A stretch of 64,000 nt of DNA from Amycolatopsis acidiphila (GCF_021391495.1 NZ_CP090063.1:7750001-7814000); one strand, 5' to 3'. Positions 25,594 to 35,035 are shown, numbered from the stretch's first letter. Notes: generated by a model not told the origin, from the sequence alone. Program-made: numbers and translations.

Positions 25594-25941
25594 ATGGGTC
25601 TGCTGCGGATCGAGCCCGCCGGGGTGAGCCTACGCTCACGCGAAGATGAACCGATGTTGGCGGCGCTTGCCCGCTGTGGCTATAGCCATCGCTTCGGGTG
25701 CCGCCGCGGTGGTTGCGGTACCTGCAAGGTCGAGCTCGTCTCCGGCGCGGTTCGCTACCCCGCGCCGGTGCCCGAACAGGTGCTCACAGCGGCGGAACGA
25801 GCGGCCGGTGTGTGTGTGTCGTGCCGAGCAGTGCCCGTGGGCGACGTGGTCATCCGGTTGCGGCGTGGTGACCGGCTTCGGTGTGTCGCACCGATCTTGG
25901 CTGCCCTGGCGGCCACAACAATGGAGGAAGGAGAGCGCTGA
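25594..25941 (+). CDS. Plant-type [2Fe-2S] ferredoxin (DmpQ/XylT-like)
   Basis: 115 residues. Cluster cysteines: FGCRRGGCGTCKVEL (C-x4-C-x2-C) and the fourth in GVCVSCRAVP. Ferredoxins of this type sit next to catechol 2,3-dioxygenases (XylT/XylE, DmpQ/DmpB), where they re-reduce dioxygenase iron oxidised by substituted catechols. Here the stop overlaps the dioxygenase start (TGATG), the same coupling. ATG 25594 has only a weak ribosome-binding site; the frame is open to 25501. The C-terminal 30 residues extend a little beyond the usual length. Confidence 0.85.
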   Translation: MGLLRIEPAGVSLRSREDEPMLAALARCGYSHRFGCRRGGCGTCKVELVSGAVRYPAPVPEQVLTAAERAAGVCVSCRAVPVGDVVIRLRRGDRLRCVAPILAALAATTMEEGER

Positions 25942-26855
25942 TGGGCGTGATGCGGCTTGGTTACGTGCACACCCGGGTGACCGATCTCGAGGCTGCCCGG
26001 TCGCACTACGCCGACACTCTCGGCATGCGGTTGGTGCACGAGGACGATGATCGGTTGTACTTCAAAGCCTGGGACGAATACGACCACCATTCGGTCGTGC
26101 TAGAGCGGGGCGGGGTCGGGCTGGTCAAGCTCGGCTACAAGGTGCAGCGCTCGGAGGATCTGGACGTTATCGAGAAGCGGGTGCAGACCTTCGGCTGCCT
26201 CACCGAGCGGATGAGCAAGGGGGACAACCTCGCGGTGGGAGACGGCATCCGTGTGGTGCTGCCCAGCGACCACGTGGTCGAACTGTATGCCGAGATCGAA
26301 TACACCGGCACCGAGACGGGCACGCTCAACCCGGATGTGTTTCCTCGCCATCTCGTCGGTGTCGGCGTACCTCGCGTCGATCACGCGTTGATTACGACCG
26401 AGGACCCGGCGACGCTGGAACGGTTTTTCGGCGAGTGCCTAAAATTCCGCCCTGCCGAACGCGTCGTGACCGACCTGAGCGAGGACGCCGACTTGCTCGG
26501 CTCGTGGATGTTCTGCACGAACACCCCGCACGACATCGCCTTCATCAAAGGGCCCAACGGGAAGCTGCATCACTTCGCCTACTATCTCAACGACTGGTCT
26601 GACATCCTGAAGGCGGGTCAGTTGTTCTCGATGGACGACGTCTCGGTGGATGTGGGGCCGACTCAGCACGGCATCACCCGCGGCGAGACGATCTATTTCT
26701 TCGATCCGGCGGGGAACCGCAACGAGGTATTCTCGGGCGGCTACCAAACCTATCCGGACTTCCCGACGATCACGTGGACGGCCGACCAGTTGGGTAAAGG
26801 CATTTTCTATGTCAGCCGCGAACTCAACGAGCGCTTCACCACGGTGCTCACCTGA
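25941..26855 (+). CDS. dmpB: Catechol 2,3-dioxygenase
   Basis: 304 residues, type I extradiol dioxygenase with two VOC modules. Iron ligands fall at H148 (VDHALIT), H211 (KLHHFAYYL) and E262 (GNRNEVFSG), close to H153, H214 and E265 of XylE. The signature LHHFAYYLNDW...IYFFDPAGNRNE is clear. It cleaves (methyl)catechol to 2-hydroxymuconic semialdehyde. ATG 25941 follows AAGGAGAGCGC; the longer frame lies inside the ferredoxin and is rejected. It lies between the phenol-phosphorylating and meta-cleavage gene sets. Confidence 0.95.
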   Translation: MGVMRLGYVHTRVTDLEAARSHYADTLGMRLVHEDDDRLYFKAWDEYDHHSVVLERGGVGLVKLGYKVQRSEDLDVIEKRVQTFGCLTERMSKGDNLAVGDGIRVVLPSDHVVELYAEIEYTGTETGTLNPDVFPRHLVGVGVPRVDHALITTEDPATLERFFGECLKFRPAERVVTDLSEDADLLGSWMFCTNTPHDIAFIKGPNGKLHHFAYYLNDWSDILKAGQLFSMDDVSVDVGPTQHGITRGETIYFFDPAGNRNEVFSGGYQTYPDFPTITWTADQLGKGIFYVSRELNERFTTVLT

Positions 26856-26952
26856 GCCGGTGTACCGGCCCAACACCCGCGAAGCGGGACGGCCGGCGGT
26901 TCCGCGCAACTAAAAGGTCTGTGTTAGGACCTATAAAAGGGAGACGAGGAGC

Positions 26953-27381
26953 GTGGCATCGGACAACGTGCGGTCCGCAACCTCGCTGACCATGGCTGGA
27001 GCGCGACGAGTGCTGGACGCCGCCGTGGCGCACGCCAAAAAGATCGACGTGGCGGTCTGTGTGGCGGTAGCTGACCGCGCCGGGCACCTGCTGGCATACC
27101 TGCGGACAGATGGTGCTCCCTTGCTGTCGGAGCAGATCGCCCGCGACAAGGCCTACACGGTGGCGGCATTCAACGGCCAACCCACACACGCGTGGTGGCC
27201 CGCCATCGCCGAGGACCCTCCGCTGCGGCACGGGCTCGTACACACCGCACGGCTGGTGATCTTCGGTGGTGGTGTGCCGGTGCGGGCGAACGGCGAGCTG
27301 GTCGGCGCGGTGGGGGTCTCTGGAGGCTCAGCCGACCAGGACCGGCAGATCGCCGAGGCCGGAGCGGCCGCGGTGAGGTGA
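26953..27381 (+). CDS. GlcG/HbpS-like (DUF336) protein
   Basis: 142 residues. ARRVLDAAVAHAKKIDVAVCVAVADRAGHL, SEQIARDKAYTVAAF and GELVGAVGVSGGSADQDRQIAEAG are the GlcG/HbpS fold. Such proteins bind haem or small ligands and are often found in aromatic catabolic clusters without a proven job. GTG 26953 follows GAGACGAGGAGC. It lies 97 nt after the dioxygenase gene and may be cotranscribed; the gap holds a short AGGTC/GACCT inverted repeat. Confidence 0.8.
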   Translation: MASDNVRSATSLTMAGARRVLDAAVAHAKKIDVAVCVAVADRAGHLLAYLRTDGAPLLSEQIARDKAYTVAAFNGQPTHAWWPAIAEDPPLRHGLVHTARLVIFGGGVPVRANGELVGAVGVSGGSADQDRQIAEAGAAAVR

Positions 27382-27404
27382 CACAGTGGGAGCGACGGGG
27401 ATGC

Positions 27405-28202
27405 TTACTGCGTGGGGGCGCCCAGGTCGCGGGAAAGGGCGAGGGCGGCGGTGCGGACGGCGGGCGCGATGCGACGCACGTTGAGCCGCCCCACCCAGCC
27501 CGATACCGACAGCGCCCCGGCGATAGTGCCGTCGGCGGCGGTGATCGGGCTGGCCGCGCACACCAGGCCCGCGCGGGACTCCTCGTGGTCGTAGGCGATC
27601 CCGTTGCCGCGCACCGCCCGCAGCTCGCGCTGCAGCAGACCAGGCCCCGCAATGGTACGTTCGGACAGTCGCGGCAGGCCGCCCCGGATCACCGCCTCGA
27701 CGGTCTCCGACGGGGAGAACGCCAGGATCGCCTTGCCGACTCCGGTGGCGTGCGCCGGCAACCGACCACCGACCCGCGACGGTAATGGCGGTGCGTCCCG
27801 GCTGCGCAGGATCTCCACGTAGACGACCTCGGTGCCGTCGAGCACGGCGAGGTGCACAGTCTGCCGGGTGGCCGCCCGCAGGTCGGCCATGTAGGGCAAC
27901 GCTGCCTCGCGCAGGTCGTGCTGACGCGGCACCCGCTCGGCCAGCTCGAACAGCCGCAGGCCGAGCACGACCCCGTCACCGTGCCGCTCCAGCAGGCCGT
28001 GCGTGACCAGCGCGCAGACCAGGCGGTGCACGGTGGATTTCGCCAGTCCGGTACGGCGCGCCAGTTCCGAGGTGCCCAGCGGGCGGGACTCCCCGTCGAA
28101 CGCGCCAAGGATGGCCAACACTCGGTCCAGCACCGACGGTGCCGCACTCGTGCCGTTGCCATCGTGCCGTTGAGTGGAACGCATGCGTTGCATTGTCGGC
28201 AT
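27405..28202 (-). CDS. IclR-family transcriptional regulator (divergent from dmpE)
   Basis: 265 residues. wHTH: LDRVLAILGAFDGESRPLGTSELARRTGLAKSTVHRLVCAL. Effector domain: RQTVHLAVLDGTEVVYVEIL, LPAHATGVGKAILAF and HEESRAGLVCAASPI. The start may be ATG 28202, 28193 or 28184; none has a good ribosome-binding site. Its promoter region (28203-28331) is shared with dmpE and carries the palindrome at 28235. Known IclR regulators of such pathways bind an intermediate and act as activator or repressor; which applies here cannot be read. Confidence 0.88.
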   Translation of the reverse strand: MPTMQRMRSTQRHDGNGTSAAPSVLDRVLAILGAFDGESRPLGTSELARRTGLAKSTVHRLVCALVTHGLLERHGDGVVLGLRLFELAERVPRQHDLREAALPYMADLRAATRQTVHLAVLDGTEVVYVEILRSRDAPPLPSRVGGRLPAHATGVGKAILAFSPSETVEAVIRGGLPRLSERTIAGPGLLQRELRAVRGNGIAYDHEESRAGLVCAASPITAADGTIAGALSVSGWVGRLNVRRIAPAVRTAALALSRDLGAPTQ

Positions 28203-28234
28203 CGAACAGAGACGGTGCAAGGGAACGTCGCGAT

Positions 28235-28251
28235 GTTCCGCGTGCGGGAAC
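28235..28251. promoter_or_regulatory. Palindromic operator GTTCC-N7-GGAAC in the iclR-dmpE divergent promoter
   Basis: GTTCCGCGTGCGGGAAC. An additional GGGAACGTCGCGATGTTCC just to the left (28221-28239) gives a second, overlapping inverted repeat. It lies 33 nt from the regulator start and 81 nt from dmpE, a typical place for autoregulation and control of the pathway genes. Confidence 0.65.
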
Positions 28252-28331
28252 GTCCCGGCCACGGCCGGATAGTCGGCGGTAGCGTCGAGGCCGGTTTCTT
28301 GAGACGAGGTGCCTTGAGACGAGGTGCAGGG

Positions 28332-29132
28332 ATGAGTACGCAAGCGCGCTCGGAAGCGGTGCGGGCACTGCTGGGCGCCTACCAAAGTGGCGTACCGGTC
28401 GACCCGTTGACCGACCAGTACGACGGCTTGGACGTTGACGATGCCTACGCGATCCAGGTAAGCCAGGTGCAGCGGTGGCAGGCCGACGGCGCGGTGGTCA
28501 AAGGCCACAAGGTGGGGCTGAGCTCGGCGGCGATGCAGCGCCAGCTCGGCGTGGACCAGCCCGACTTCGGCCACCTCACCGACCGCATGTTCCACCTGGA
28601 ATCGCAGCCGATCGATCCGTCGGCATTCGTGGCGCCGAAGGTGGAACCCGAGATCGCGTTCGTGCTGGGCAAGCCGTTGGCCGGTCCGGGAGTCACGGTG
28701 GCCGAAGCGGTGGCCGCAGTAGAGTTTGTGACGCCGGCGCTGGAGATCATCGACTCCCGCATCCGGGACTGGAAAATCAAGCTCGTCGACACCATCGCTG
28801 ACAACGCCTCCTCCGCCGGGGTGGTGCTGGGCAGTACCGCTACCCCGCTGTCGCAGGTGAACGTCCGGCTGGTCGGTGGGGTGCTGTACCACAACGGGGA
28901 GCTAGTGGGTACCGGCGCGGGCGGTGCAGTGCTCGGCTCGCCGCTGAACGCGCTGGTGTGGCTGACGAACACGCTCGGCGCCCGCGGCGTGACGCTGCAG
29001 GCCGGGCACGTGGTGCTGCCCGGGTCGATCACCGCGGCGGTGCCGGTGGCGGCCGGTGATGTAGCCACGGCGACGTTCGCCGGCCTGGGGTCGGTGACCG
29101 CCCGGTTCTCGAAGGAAGGTGGAGTCAAGTGA
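28332..29132 (+). CDS. dmpE: 2-hydroxypenta-2,4-dienoate hydratase (DmpE-like)
   Basis: 266 residues, FAH-type hydratase. [46 protein letters not shown] (metal-binding Glu pair), [26 protein letters not shown] and [15 protein letters not shown] are the family blocks. It hydrates 2-hydroxypentadienoate to 4-hydroxy-2-oxovalerate. ATG 28332 follows GCAGG. The next gene starts at GTG overlapping its stop. Order E-F-G-H-I-C, with each gene overlapping or touching the next, indicates a single operon. Confidence 0.9.
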   Translation: MSTQARSEAVRALLGAYQSGVPVDPLTDQYDGLDVDDAYAIQVSQVQRWQADGAVVKGHKVGLSSAAMQRQLGVDQPDFGHLTDRMFHLESQPIDPSAFVAPKVEPEIAFVLGKPLAGPGVTVAEAVAAVEFVTPALEIIDSRIRDWKIKLVDTIADNASSAGVVLGSTATPLSQVNVRLVGGVLYHNGELVGTGAGGAVLGSPLNALVWLTNTLGARGVTLQAGHVVLPGSITAAVPVAAGDVATATFAGLGSVTARFSKEGGVK

Positions 29133-30043
29133 CGGCAGTGGGAGATTCGGCGCGCAGGGCCACAGCGGCCATCGTGGGGCCGGGCAACATCGGTACCGAC
29201 CTGCTGGCGAAGCTGCGCCGCAGCGAGCGGATCGAGGTGCGGTACATGGTCGGCGTGGACCCGGCCTCCGACGGGCTGGCCCGGGCGGCCAAGCAGGGTG
29301 TGGAAGCCTCCGCCGAGGGGGTGGACTGGCTGCTGGCCCAGGAGCGGCCGGACCTGGTGTTCGAGGCCACCAGCGCCACGGCGCACGCGGCGCACGCGGT
29401 CCGCTACGCCGAGGCCGGTATCCAGGCGATCGACCTGACCCCGGCGGCGGTCGGCCCGTTCGTGTGCCCGCCGGTGAACCTGCCCACCCATATCGACGCG
29501 CCGAACGTCAACATGATCACCTGCGGCGGCCAGGCCACCATCCCGATCGTGGCGGCCGTGGCGGCCGTGACGCCGGTGCCGTACGCGGAGATCGTGGCCG
29601 CCATCGCCTCCCGCTCGGCCGGGCCGGGCACCCGGGCGAACATCGACGAGTTCACCGAGACCACCGCGCACGCCATCGAAGAGGTCGGCGGTGCGACACG
29701 GGGCAAGGCGATCATCATTCTCAACCCCGCCACGCCGCCGATAATCATGCGGGACACCGTGTTCTGCGCGATCGATCCCGACGCCGACCGCGACGCGATC
29801 AGCGCCTCGATTCACCGGATGGTGGACAAGGTTCGGACATACGTGCCGGGTTACACACTGCGTGCCGACCCGCAGTTCGACGACCCGCGCGAGGGCTGGG
29901 ACGGCCGTGCCCGGGTCGGGGTGTTCCTGGAGGTGCGCGGCAACGGCGACTACCTGCCCGAGTGGGCGGGAAACTTGGACATCATGACGGCGGCCGCCGC
30001 GCGGGTGGGCGAGTTGCTGGGAGAAGCGAAGGTAGCGGCCTGA
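29129..30043 (+). CDS. dmpF: Acetaldehyde dehydrogenase, acylating (DmpF-like)
   Basis: 304 residues. The N-terminal NAD site is [19 protein letters not shown]. The acyl-thioester cysteine is in [14 protein letters not shown] (C near 130). [15 protein letters not shown] is also characteristic. It converts acetaldehyde channelled from DmpG to acetyl-CoA with NAD+ and CoA. GTG 29129 overlaps the dmpE stop (GTGA). The stop overlaps the dmpG start (TGATG), consistent with the physical DmpF-DmpG complex. Confidence 0.95.
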   Translation: MTAVGDSARRATAAIVGPGNIGTDLLAKLRRSERIEVRYMVGVDPASDGLARAAKQGVEASAEGVDWLLAQERPDLVFEATSATAHAAHAVRYAEAGIQAIDLTPAAVGPFVCPPVNLPTHIDAPNVNMITCGGQATIPIVAAVAAVTPVPYAEIVAAIASRSAGPGTRANIDEFTETTAHAIEEVGGATRGKAIIILNPATPPIIMRDTVFCAIDPDADRDAISASIHRMVDKVRTYVPGYTLRADPQFDDPREGWDGRARVGVFLEVRGNGDYLPEWAGNLDIMTAAAARVGELLGEAKVAA

Positions 30044-31170
30044 TGACCACGAAGACGACGACGGCACGAGCATCGCAGGGTCGCCTGCGCCGCGGGCAGC
30101 GCAACACCGAGGAGCTGGCTCCTGTGACCGAGCAGGACCGCGGGCAGCAGTTGGACGTCCGGATCACCGATACGACGCTGCGCGATGGTAGCCATGCGAT
30201 GTCGCACCGCTTCACCGAACGGCAGGTGCGCGATGTTGTGGCCGCGCTGGACACCGCCGGGGTGCGGGTCATCGAGGTGACCCATGGTGACGGGCTGGGC
30301 GCGTCCAGCTTCAACTATGGTTTCTCCACTACCGACGAGATCCGCCTGGTCACTGCAGCGGCCGAGGAGGCGGTGAGCGCGAAGATCGCGGTGCTGCTGT
30401 TGCCCGGCCTGGGCACGGTGGCGAACCTGCGGCAGGCGCACGACGCCGGGGCTCGGGTGGCCCGCATCGCCACTCACTGCACCGAGGCCGATGTGTCGAT
30501 TCAGCACTTCGGTGCCGCCCGCGAGCTGGGCATGGAAACCGTCGGCTTCCTGATGCTGGCGCACATGATCAGCCCTGAGGAGCTGGCCGCGCAGGCGCGG
30601 ATCATGGTCAACGCTGGGTGCCAGTGCGTCTACGTGGTCGACTCCGCCGGCGCGTTGCTGCCCGACGGCGCGAAGGCGCGCGTCGAGGCGCTGGTCGCCG
30701 AGGTCGGCGACCAGGCGCAGGTCGGGCTGCACGGGCACCAGAACCTCTGCCTCGGAGTGGCCAACTCGCTGGCCGCCTACCAGGCCGGGGCGCGGCAGAT
30801 CGACGGCACGCTATGCGCGCTGGGCGCCGGGGCGGGTAACTCGCCGACGGAGGTGCTGGCGGCGGTGTTCGCGAAGATGGGAGTGCGCACCGGGCTGGAC
30901 GTGCCGGGGCTGCTGGCCGCCGCCGCCGAGGTCGCGCTGCCGTTCATCCCGCGGCTGCCCTGGGCCGAGCGCAACGCGATCGTGCAGGGCTATGCCGGGG
31001 TGTATTCCTCGTTCCTGCTGCACGCCGAGCGAGCCGCCCACCGCTACGGGGTGCCCGCACACGAGATCCTGCAGAAGGTCGGCGAGGCTGGCTACGTCGG
31101 CGGCCAGGAGGACATGATCATCGACATCGCGCTGCAACTGGCAGGCGAACGGGAGAAGGCCACAGCATGA
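30043..31170 (+). CDS. dmpG: 4-hydroxy-2-oxovalerate aldolase (DmpG-like)
   Basis: 375 residues; family members are about 340, so the first 30-35 residues (Thr/Arg-rich) are an extension or an over-long start, with a GTG at 30124 as alternative. The TIM barrel has [18 protein letters not shown] (metal Asp), HTHGDG-like [28 protein letters not shown] and [15 protein letters not shown] (two metal His). The C-terminal communication domain follows ([22 protein letters not shown]). It splits 4-hydroxy-2-oxovalerate to pyruvate and acetaldehyde, passing the latter to DmpF. Confidence 0.94.
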   Translation: MTTKTTTARASQGRLRRGQRNTEELAPVTEQDRGQQLDVRITDTTLRDGSHAMSHRFTERQVRDVVAALDTAGVRVIEVTHGDGLGASSFNYGFSTTDEIRLVTAAAEEAVSAKIAVLLLPGLGTVANLRQAHDAGARVARIATHCTEADVSIQHFGAARELGMETVGFLMLAHMISPEELAAQARIMVNAGCQCVYVVDSAGALLPDGAKARVEALVAEVGDQAQVGLHGHQNLCLGVANSLAAYQAGARQIDGTLCALGAGAGNSPTEVLAAVFAKMGVRTGLDVPGLLAAAAEVALPFIPRLPWAERNAIVQGYAGVYSSFLLHAERAAHRYGVPAHEILQKVGEAGYVGGQEDMIIDIALQLAGEREKATA

Positions 31171-31949
31171 CGGAGTGGAACGTGGAACGGGCTGCCACGG
31201 TGCTAGCCGCCGCCGAAGCCGACCGCGCCGACCGCGGCCCGGTCACCGACGAGTGGCCCGAGCTGGACCTGGACACCGCCTACCGGGTGCAGGACGAAAT
31301 TCTGTGCCGCAAGGTCGCGTCCGGCGAGCAGATCGTCGGCGTCAAGCTCGGGCTCACCTCGCGGGCCAAGCAGCAGCGGATGGGCATCGACTCCCCGTTG
31401 ACCGCGTGGCTCACCGACCGGATGGCACTGCCGGCTGGCGCGCCGCTGGTCACCGGCGAGCTGATCCACCCTCGGGTAGAGCCGGAGATCGTGTTCGTGC
31501 TCGGCGAGCGGCTGTCCGGGCCCGGCGTCACCGCGGCGCGGGCGATGGAAGCGGTCTCGCACGTCTACGCCGGACTGGAGGTCATCGACAGCCGCTACAC
31601 CGACTTCAGATTCACCCTGCCCGATGTGGTGGCCGACAACGCCTCCTCAGCGCGGTTCACGGTCGGCGGGGTGATCCGCAAACCCGACGAGCTGGATCTC
31701 GCCCTGGAAGCCTGCCTGCTCGAGGTCAACGGCGAAGTGGTTGACTCCGCTACCGGCGCCGCCGTGCAAGGGCACCCGGCCGAGGCGCTGGCGCTGGCGG
31801 CGAACACCCTCGCCAAGCGGCGAGTGGTCCTGGAGCCGGGATGGATCGTGCTCACCGGCGGTCTGACCGACGCGGTGTTCGCCCACCCCGGCAGCCGCAT
31901 CAGCGCCCAGTTCGCCAACCTTGGCTCGGTCACTCTGAGGTGCGAGTAA
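31167..31949 (+). CDS. dmpH: 4-oxalocrotonate decarboxylase (DmpH-like)
   Basis: 260 residues of the hydratase/decarboxylase fold. [75 protein letters not shown] and [18 protein letters not shown]. Next to a tautomerase gene (dmpI) this is assigned as the decarboxylase rather than another hydratase; the two families are hard to tell apart by eye. It forms 2-hydroxypentadienoate plus CO2, probably in complex with DmpE. Start overlaps dmpG (ATGA). Confidence 0.88.
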   Translation: MTEWNVERAATVLAAAEADRADRGPVTDEWPELDLDTAYRVQDEILCRKVASGEQIVGVKLGLTSRAKQQRMGIDSPLTAWLTDRMALPAGAPLVTGELIHPRVEPEIVFVLGERLSGPGVTAARAMEAVSHVYAGLEVIDSRYTDFRFTLPDVVADNASSARFTVGGVIRKPDELDLALEACLLEVNGEVVDSATGAAVQGHPAEALALAANTLAKRRVVLEPGWIVLTGGLTDAVFAHPGSRISAQFANLGSVTLRCE

Positions 31950-32155
31950 TGCCGATGGTGGAAATCACCCTCGCCGAGGGCCGTACCCCGCAGCAGATCC
32001 GAACGCTGCTGGCGGCGGTGAGCGACGCGGTGCATCGCTCGATCGGTGTCCCCAAGGCGAACATCCGCGTGGTGGTACGGGAAGTCCCCCCAACACACTG
32101 GTGCGCAGGCGGCGTGACGCTGGCCGAGCGCGCCGCGGCAGCGAAGGAGACCTGA
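31949..32155 (+). CDS. dmpI: 4-oxalocrotonate tautomerase (DmpI-like)
   Basis: 68 residues. After removal of Met the chain begins PMVEITLAEGRTPQQIR, giving the catalytic Pro-1; further conserved residues are in IGVPKANIRVVVREVPPTHW. It isomerises 2-hydroxymuconate to 2-oxo-3-hexenedioate for DmpH. The ATG overlaps the dmpH stop (TAATG). A second in-frame ATG at 31955 would remove Pro-1, so the first is preferred. Confidence 0.92.
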   Translation: MPMVEITLAEGRTPQQIRTLLAAVSDAVHRSIGVPKANIRVVVREVPPTHWCAGGVTLAERAAAAKET

Positions 32156-32159
32156 GGTC

Positions 32160-33599
32160 ATGGAGTTCTTCGGGCACATCATCGACGGCGACGAGGTGAC
32201 GTCGGCCTCCGACGCGACGTTCGCCTCCGTCGACCCCTACCTCCGCCAGCCGTGGGCGGAGGTCGCCCTCGGCGACGCCACCGACGCCGACCGTGCGGTG
32301 ACCGCGGCGCGGCGGGCGTTCGACGAAGGCCCCTGGCCGCGGATGGGGCACGGCGAGCGGGCGCGGATCCTGCACCGGCTGGCCGATCTGATCGAGGCCC
32401 ACGCCGACGAGCTGGGTCTGGCCGACACCCGGGACATGGGCAAGCCAATCAGCCAGTCCCGCGGTAACGACGTGCCACGGGCGGCGGCGAACTTCCGGTT
32501 CTTCGCCGACCACGCCCGACTGTCCACTGCGGACACACTACCGATGGACTCGGGGCACCACACCTACACCCGGTTCGAAGCCGCCGGAGTCGTTGCGGCA
32601 ATCGCGCCATGGAACTTTCCGCTGATGCTGGAGACCTGGAAGGTCGCTCCCGCGCTCGCGTGGGGTAACACCGTGGTGCTCAAACCCGCCGAAGACACCC
32701 CCGCCTCGGCCACGATCCTAGCGCGCCTCGCCCTGGAGGCAGGGCTGCCACCGGGCGTGCTCAACGTGGTGCACGGTTACGGCCCCGACTCCGCCGGCCA
32801 GGCCCTGACCGAACACCCGTACGTCGACCGGATCACCTTCACCGGCGAGTCCGGCACCGGTCGCATCATCGCCGCCGCCGCCGCACGCAACCTCACCCCG
32901 GTGAGCCTGGAACTAGGCGGCAAAGGCGCCAACCTGGTGTTCGCCGACGCCAACCTCGACACCGCCGTGGACTGGTCCATCAAGGCCATCTTCACCAACA
33001 GCGGGCAGGTGTGCCTCGCGGGCTCCCGACTGTACGTGCAGCGCGACGTCTACACCGAGTTCCTGCGACGTTTCACCGCCGCGGCCGAGGCAATGATGAT
33101 CGGTGACCCCAACGACGAAGCCACCCAGATCGGTCCACTGGCCTCGCGTGAGCACTACACCAAGGTACGAGACTACGTCGAGACAGTGGAATCCGAGGGC
33201 GGCACGATCCTCAGCGGCGGACTGGGCGACGGCTGGACCGTGCGGCCCACGGTGGTCACCGACCTTGGCCAAGACGCCCGCCACAGCAGGGAAGAAATCT
33301 TCGGGCCGCTCGCGGTGGTAATACCATTCGACACCGAGGCCGAAGCGGTCACCCTGGCCAACGACAGCCATTACGGCCTGAACGCCATGCTGTTCACCGA
33401 CAACCTGCACCGAGCACATCGCGTTTCTGCCGCACTGCACGCCGGCACAGTGTGGGTGAACTGTTTCTTCGTCCGCGACCTGCGTGCACCCTTCGGCGGT
33501 GTCGCTGACTCCGGCATCGGCCGCGAAGGCGGCAACTTCAGCCGCGAATTCTTCACCGAACCCAAAGCTGTCGTCATACAGATCAACCAATCGGAGTAG
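32160..33599 (+). CDS. dmpC: 2-hydroxymuconic semialdehyde dehydrogenase (DmpC-like)
   Basis: 479 residues, aldehyde dehydrogenase superfamily. Cofactor region: GVVAAIAPWNFPLMLETWKV and VLKPAEDTPASA. FTGESGTGRII is the Rossmann turn, LELGGKGANLVF has the general-base Glu, and NSGQVCLAGSRLYV has the catalytic Cys. EIFGPLAVVIPF is also conserved. It oxidises the catechol ring-fission product to 2-hydroxymuconate, opening the oxalocrotonate branch. ATG 32160 lies 4 nt after dmpI with GAAGGAGACC upstream. Last gene of the coupled operon. Confidence 0.95.
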   Translation: MEFFGHIIDGDEVTSASDATFASVDPYLRQPWAEVALGDATDADRAVTAARRAFDEGPWPRMGHGERARILHRLADLIEAHADELGLADTRDMGKPISQSRGNDVPRAAANFRFFADHARLSTADTLPMDSGHHTYTRFEAAGVVAAIAPWNFPLMLETWKVAPALAWGNTVVLKPAEDTPASATILARLALEAGLPPGVLNVVHGYGPDSAGQALTEHPYVDRITFTGESGTGRIIAAAAARNLTPVSLELGGKGANLVFADANLDTAVDWSIKAIFTNSGQVCLAGSRLYVQRDVYTEFLRRFTAAAEAMMIGDPNDEATQIGPLASREHYTKVRDYVETVESEGGTILSGGLGDGWTVRPTVVTDLGQDARHSREEIFGPLAVVIPFDTEAEAVTLANDSHYGLNAMLFTDNLHRAHRVSAALHAGTVWVNCFFVRDLRAPFGGVADSGIGREGGNFSREFFTEPKAVVIQINQSE

Positions 33600-33884
33600 G
33601 TCTCGCCACTGCGAACCGATCCGGTGTGCTCACCCGACAGTCCGCGGCTGACGGCGGCTGGAGCAGACTGTACAACTGTTCCAACGTGACACCGCGCTGG
33701 CTGGCGAGGCCGGGGCGCTGCCAGGGTGGGGACGCTGTCCGCTGCGTTCCCACCGGCCGACCGTAGTGCGATCAACACCCAGGTGCCTTGATCAGATCCC
33801 CTTGGGGGCGGGTGATCACGCGCCGAGTTCGTCGGCGGGCGAAATGGTCGGCCACGATTCCGTCACTCCGTCCAGTGGCTGGGG
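33600..33884. other. Gene-free stretch after dmpC
   Basis: No convincing gene. A weak ACAGTC/GACTGT stem near 33634-33670 might serve as terminator, but there is no T-tract. It may contain decayed coding sequence belonging to the fragment that follows. Confidence 0.35.
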
Positions 33885-34181
33885 GTGGTCCTGGCCCGCT
33901 GTGGTCATGGGACCGATCATCCATACGCAGTGGCAACTCGGGTAGGGCAAGGCGCCGCCGGTCCGCTCTACGAGTCGCTGGTGGTGGGCGACTACGAGGC
34001 GTGGTTCAAGACCAGTGCCGACGACATCGTGCGGTTCGGCCAGCAGGAGATGCTGCTGTGGTTCTGCCTAGCCGGAGCGATGGCCGAACTGGGTCACCGG
34101 CCCACCTGGTCGACGTTCGTGGAGACCGAGGTCTTCAACTCCAACAAGTGCTTCGTCGTCTTCGAGGGGAGCAAGGCATGA
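33885..34181 (+). pseudogene. Fragment, possibly C-terminus of a class III (LigB-type) extradiol dioxygenase
   Basis: About 75 plausible residues: GPLYESLVVGDYEAWFKTS, ADDIVRFGQQEMLLWFCLAG and VFNSNKCFVVFEG. The pattern of an acidic helix, E-x-x-x-W, a small-residue helix and a final aromatic strand is reminiscent of LigB-family C-termini, but I would not insist. No N-terminal catalytic domain precedes it. Its stop overlaps the dmpD start (ATGA), so it was once cotranscribed with the hydrolase. Confidence 0.4.
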
Positions 34182-35035
34182 CCGCCACCGTGGCCGCCAC
34201 CGTGCTGGCCGAGAAGTTCGTGGACGTCGGAGGGATCCGCACCCGCTACCTGGAGGCCGGATCCGGGGCGCGGACCGTCGTGCTGCTGCACGGATCCGGG
34301 CCGGGGGTGAGCGCCTGGGCCAACTGGCGGCTCACCATGCCGGTACTCGCGCAGGACTACCGCGTGCTGGCCCCGGAGATGGTGGGTTATGGCGCCAGCC
34401 GCGGACCGGCCGATATCCGCTACGGCGTCGCCACCTGGCTCGAGCACATGATCGGCTTCCTGGACGCGCTCGACGTGCCGCGCGCGTCGTTCGTCGGCAA
34501 CTCGATGGGCGGGCTGATCTCCCTGCACATCGCGATCACCCAGCCGCGGCGCCTCGACCGAATGGTCCTGATGGGCACGCCCGGGATCGGTATGCGCCCC
34601 ACCGAGGGGCTCACCGCGGTACGCAAATACGAGCCGTCACCGGAGAACATGCGGGAACTGCTCACCTCGTACTTCGCCCACGACCCGTCGATCATCGGCG
34701 ACGACCTGGTGCAGGCCCGCTACGAGGCGAGTATCGCGGGCGACGCGCACGAGATCTACCGGTCCATGTTCTTCGACCCCCGCCACTCCGGCAACGACCT
34801 GGCCCTCGACGCGGACGCCGTCCGCGCCGTCACCGCGCCGACCCTGCTGGTGCACGGCATGCACGACAAGGTCATCCCGGTCGACGTGAGCTGGACCATG
34901 GCCGGGCTCCTCCCGAACGCGGACCTGCACGTCTTCGCCCGCTGCGGGCACTGGACCCAGATCGAGCGCGCGGACGAGTTCTCCCGCCTCGTCGCCGGCT
35001 TCCTCGGCGACAGCCACCCGGAAGGTGCGTCATGA
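34178..35035 (+). CDS. dmpD: 2-hydroxymuconic semialdehyde hydrolase (DmpD-like alpha/beta hydrolase)
   Basis: 285 residues. Oxyanion motif VVLLHGSGPGVSAWANW, nucleophile elbow FVGNSMGGLISLH, acid in LLVHGMHDKVIP and His in ARCGHWTQIER. This is the meta-cleavage-product hydrolase family (DmpD, TodF, BphD). It hydrolyses ring-fission products of 3-substituted catechols, where the dehydrogenase route cannot act. It sits apart from the dmpE-C operon between two gene fragments, suggesting it came from a different aromatic pathway. ATG 34178 has GGGGAGCAAGGC upstream. Confidence 0.9.
   Translation: MTATVAATVLAEKFVDVGGIRTRYLEAGSGARTVVLLHGSGPGVSAWANWRLTMPVLAQDYRVLAPEMVGYGASRGPADIRYGVATWLEHMIGFLDALDVPRASFVGNSMGGLISLHIAITQPRRLDRMVLMGTPGIGMRPTEGLTAVRKYEPSPENMRELLTSYFAHDPSIIGDDLVQARYEASIAGDAHEIYRSMFFDPRHSGNDLALDADAVRAVTAPTLLVHGMHDKVIPVDVSWTMAGLLPNADLHVFARCGHWTQIERADEFSRLVAGFLGDSHPEGAS

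Noticed and set aside
26921..26945. AGGTC/GACCT repeat upstream of the GlcG gene as an operator
   Set aside because: Short arms, single occurrence and no relation to the GTTCC-N7-GGAAC motif.
28203..28892. Long N-terminal extension of the second IclR regulator
   Set aside because: It crosses the divergent promoter and dmpE in antisense. A normal-length IclR starts near 28202.
29119..31170. A 683-codon open frame running from the start of dmpF into dmpG
   Set aside because: The first 300 codons are an out-of-frame shadow of dmpF (Arg/Gly-rich, no motifs). Only the portion from 30043 is real and is annotated as dmpG.
33634..33670. Possible terminator after dmpC (ACAGTC/GACTGT)
   Set aside because: Only a six-base stem with a long loop and no T-tract.
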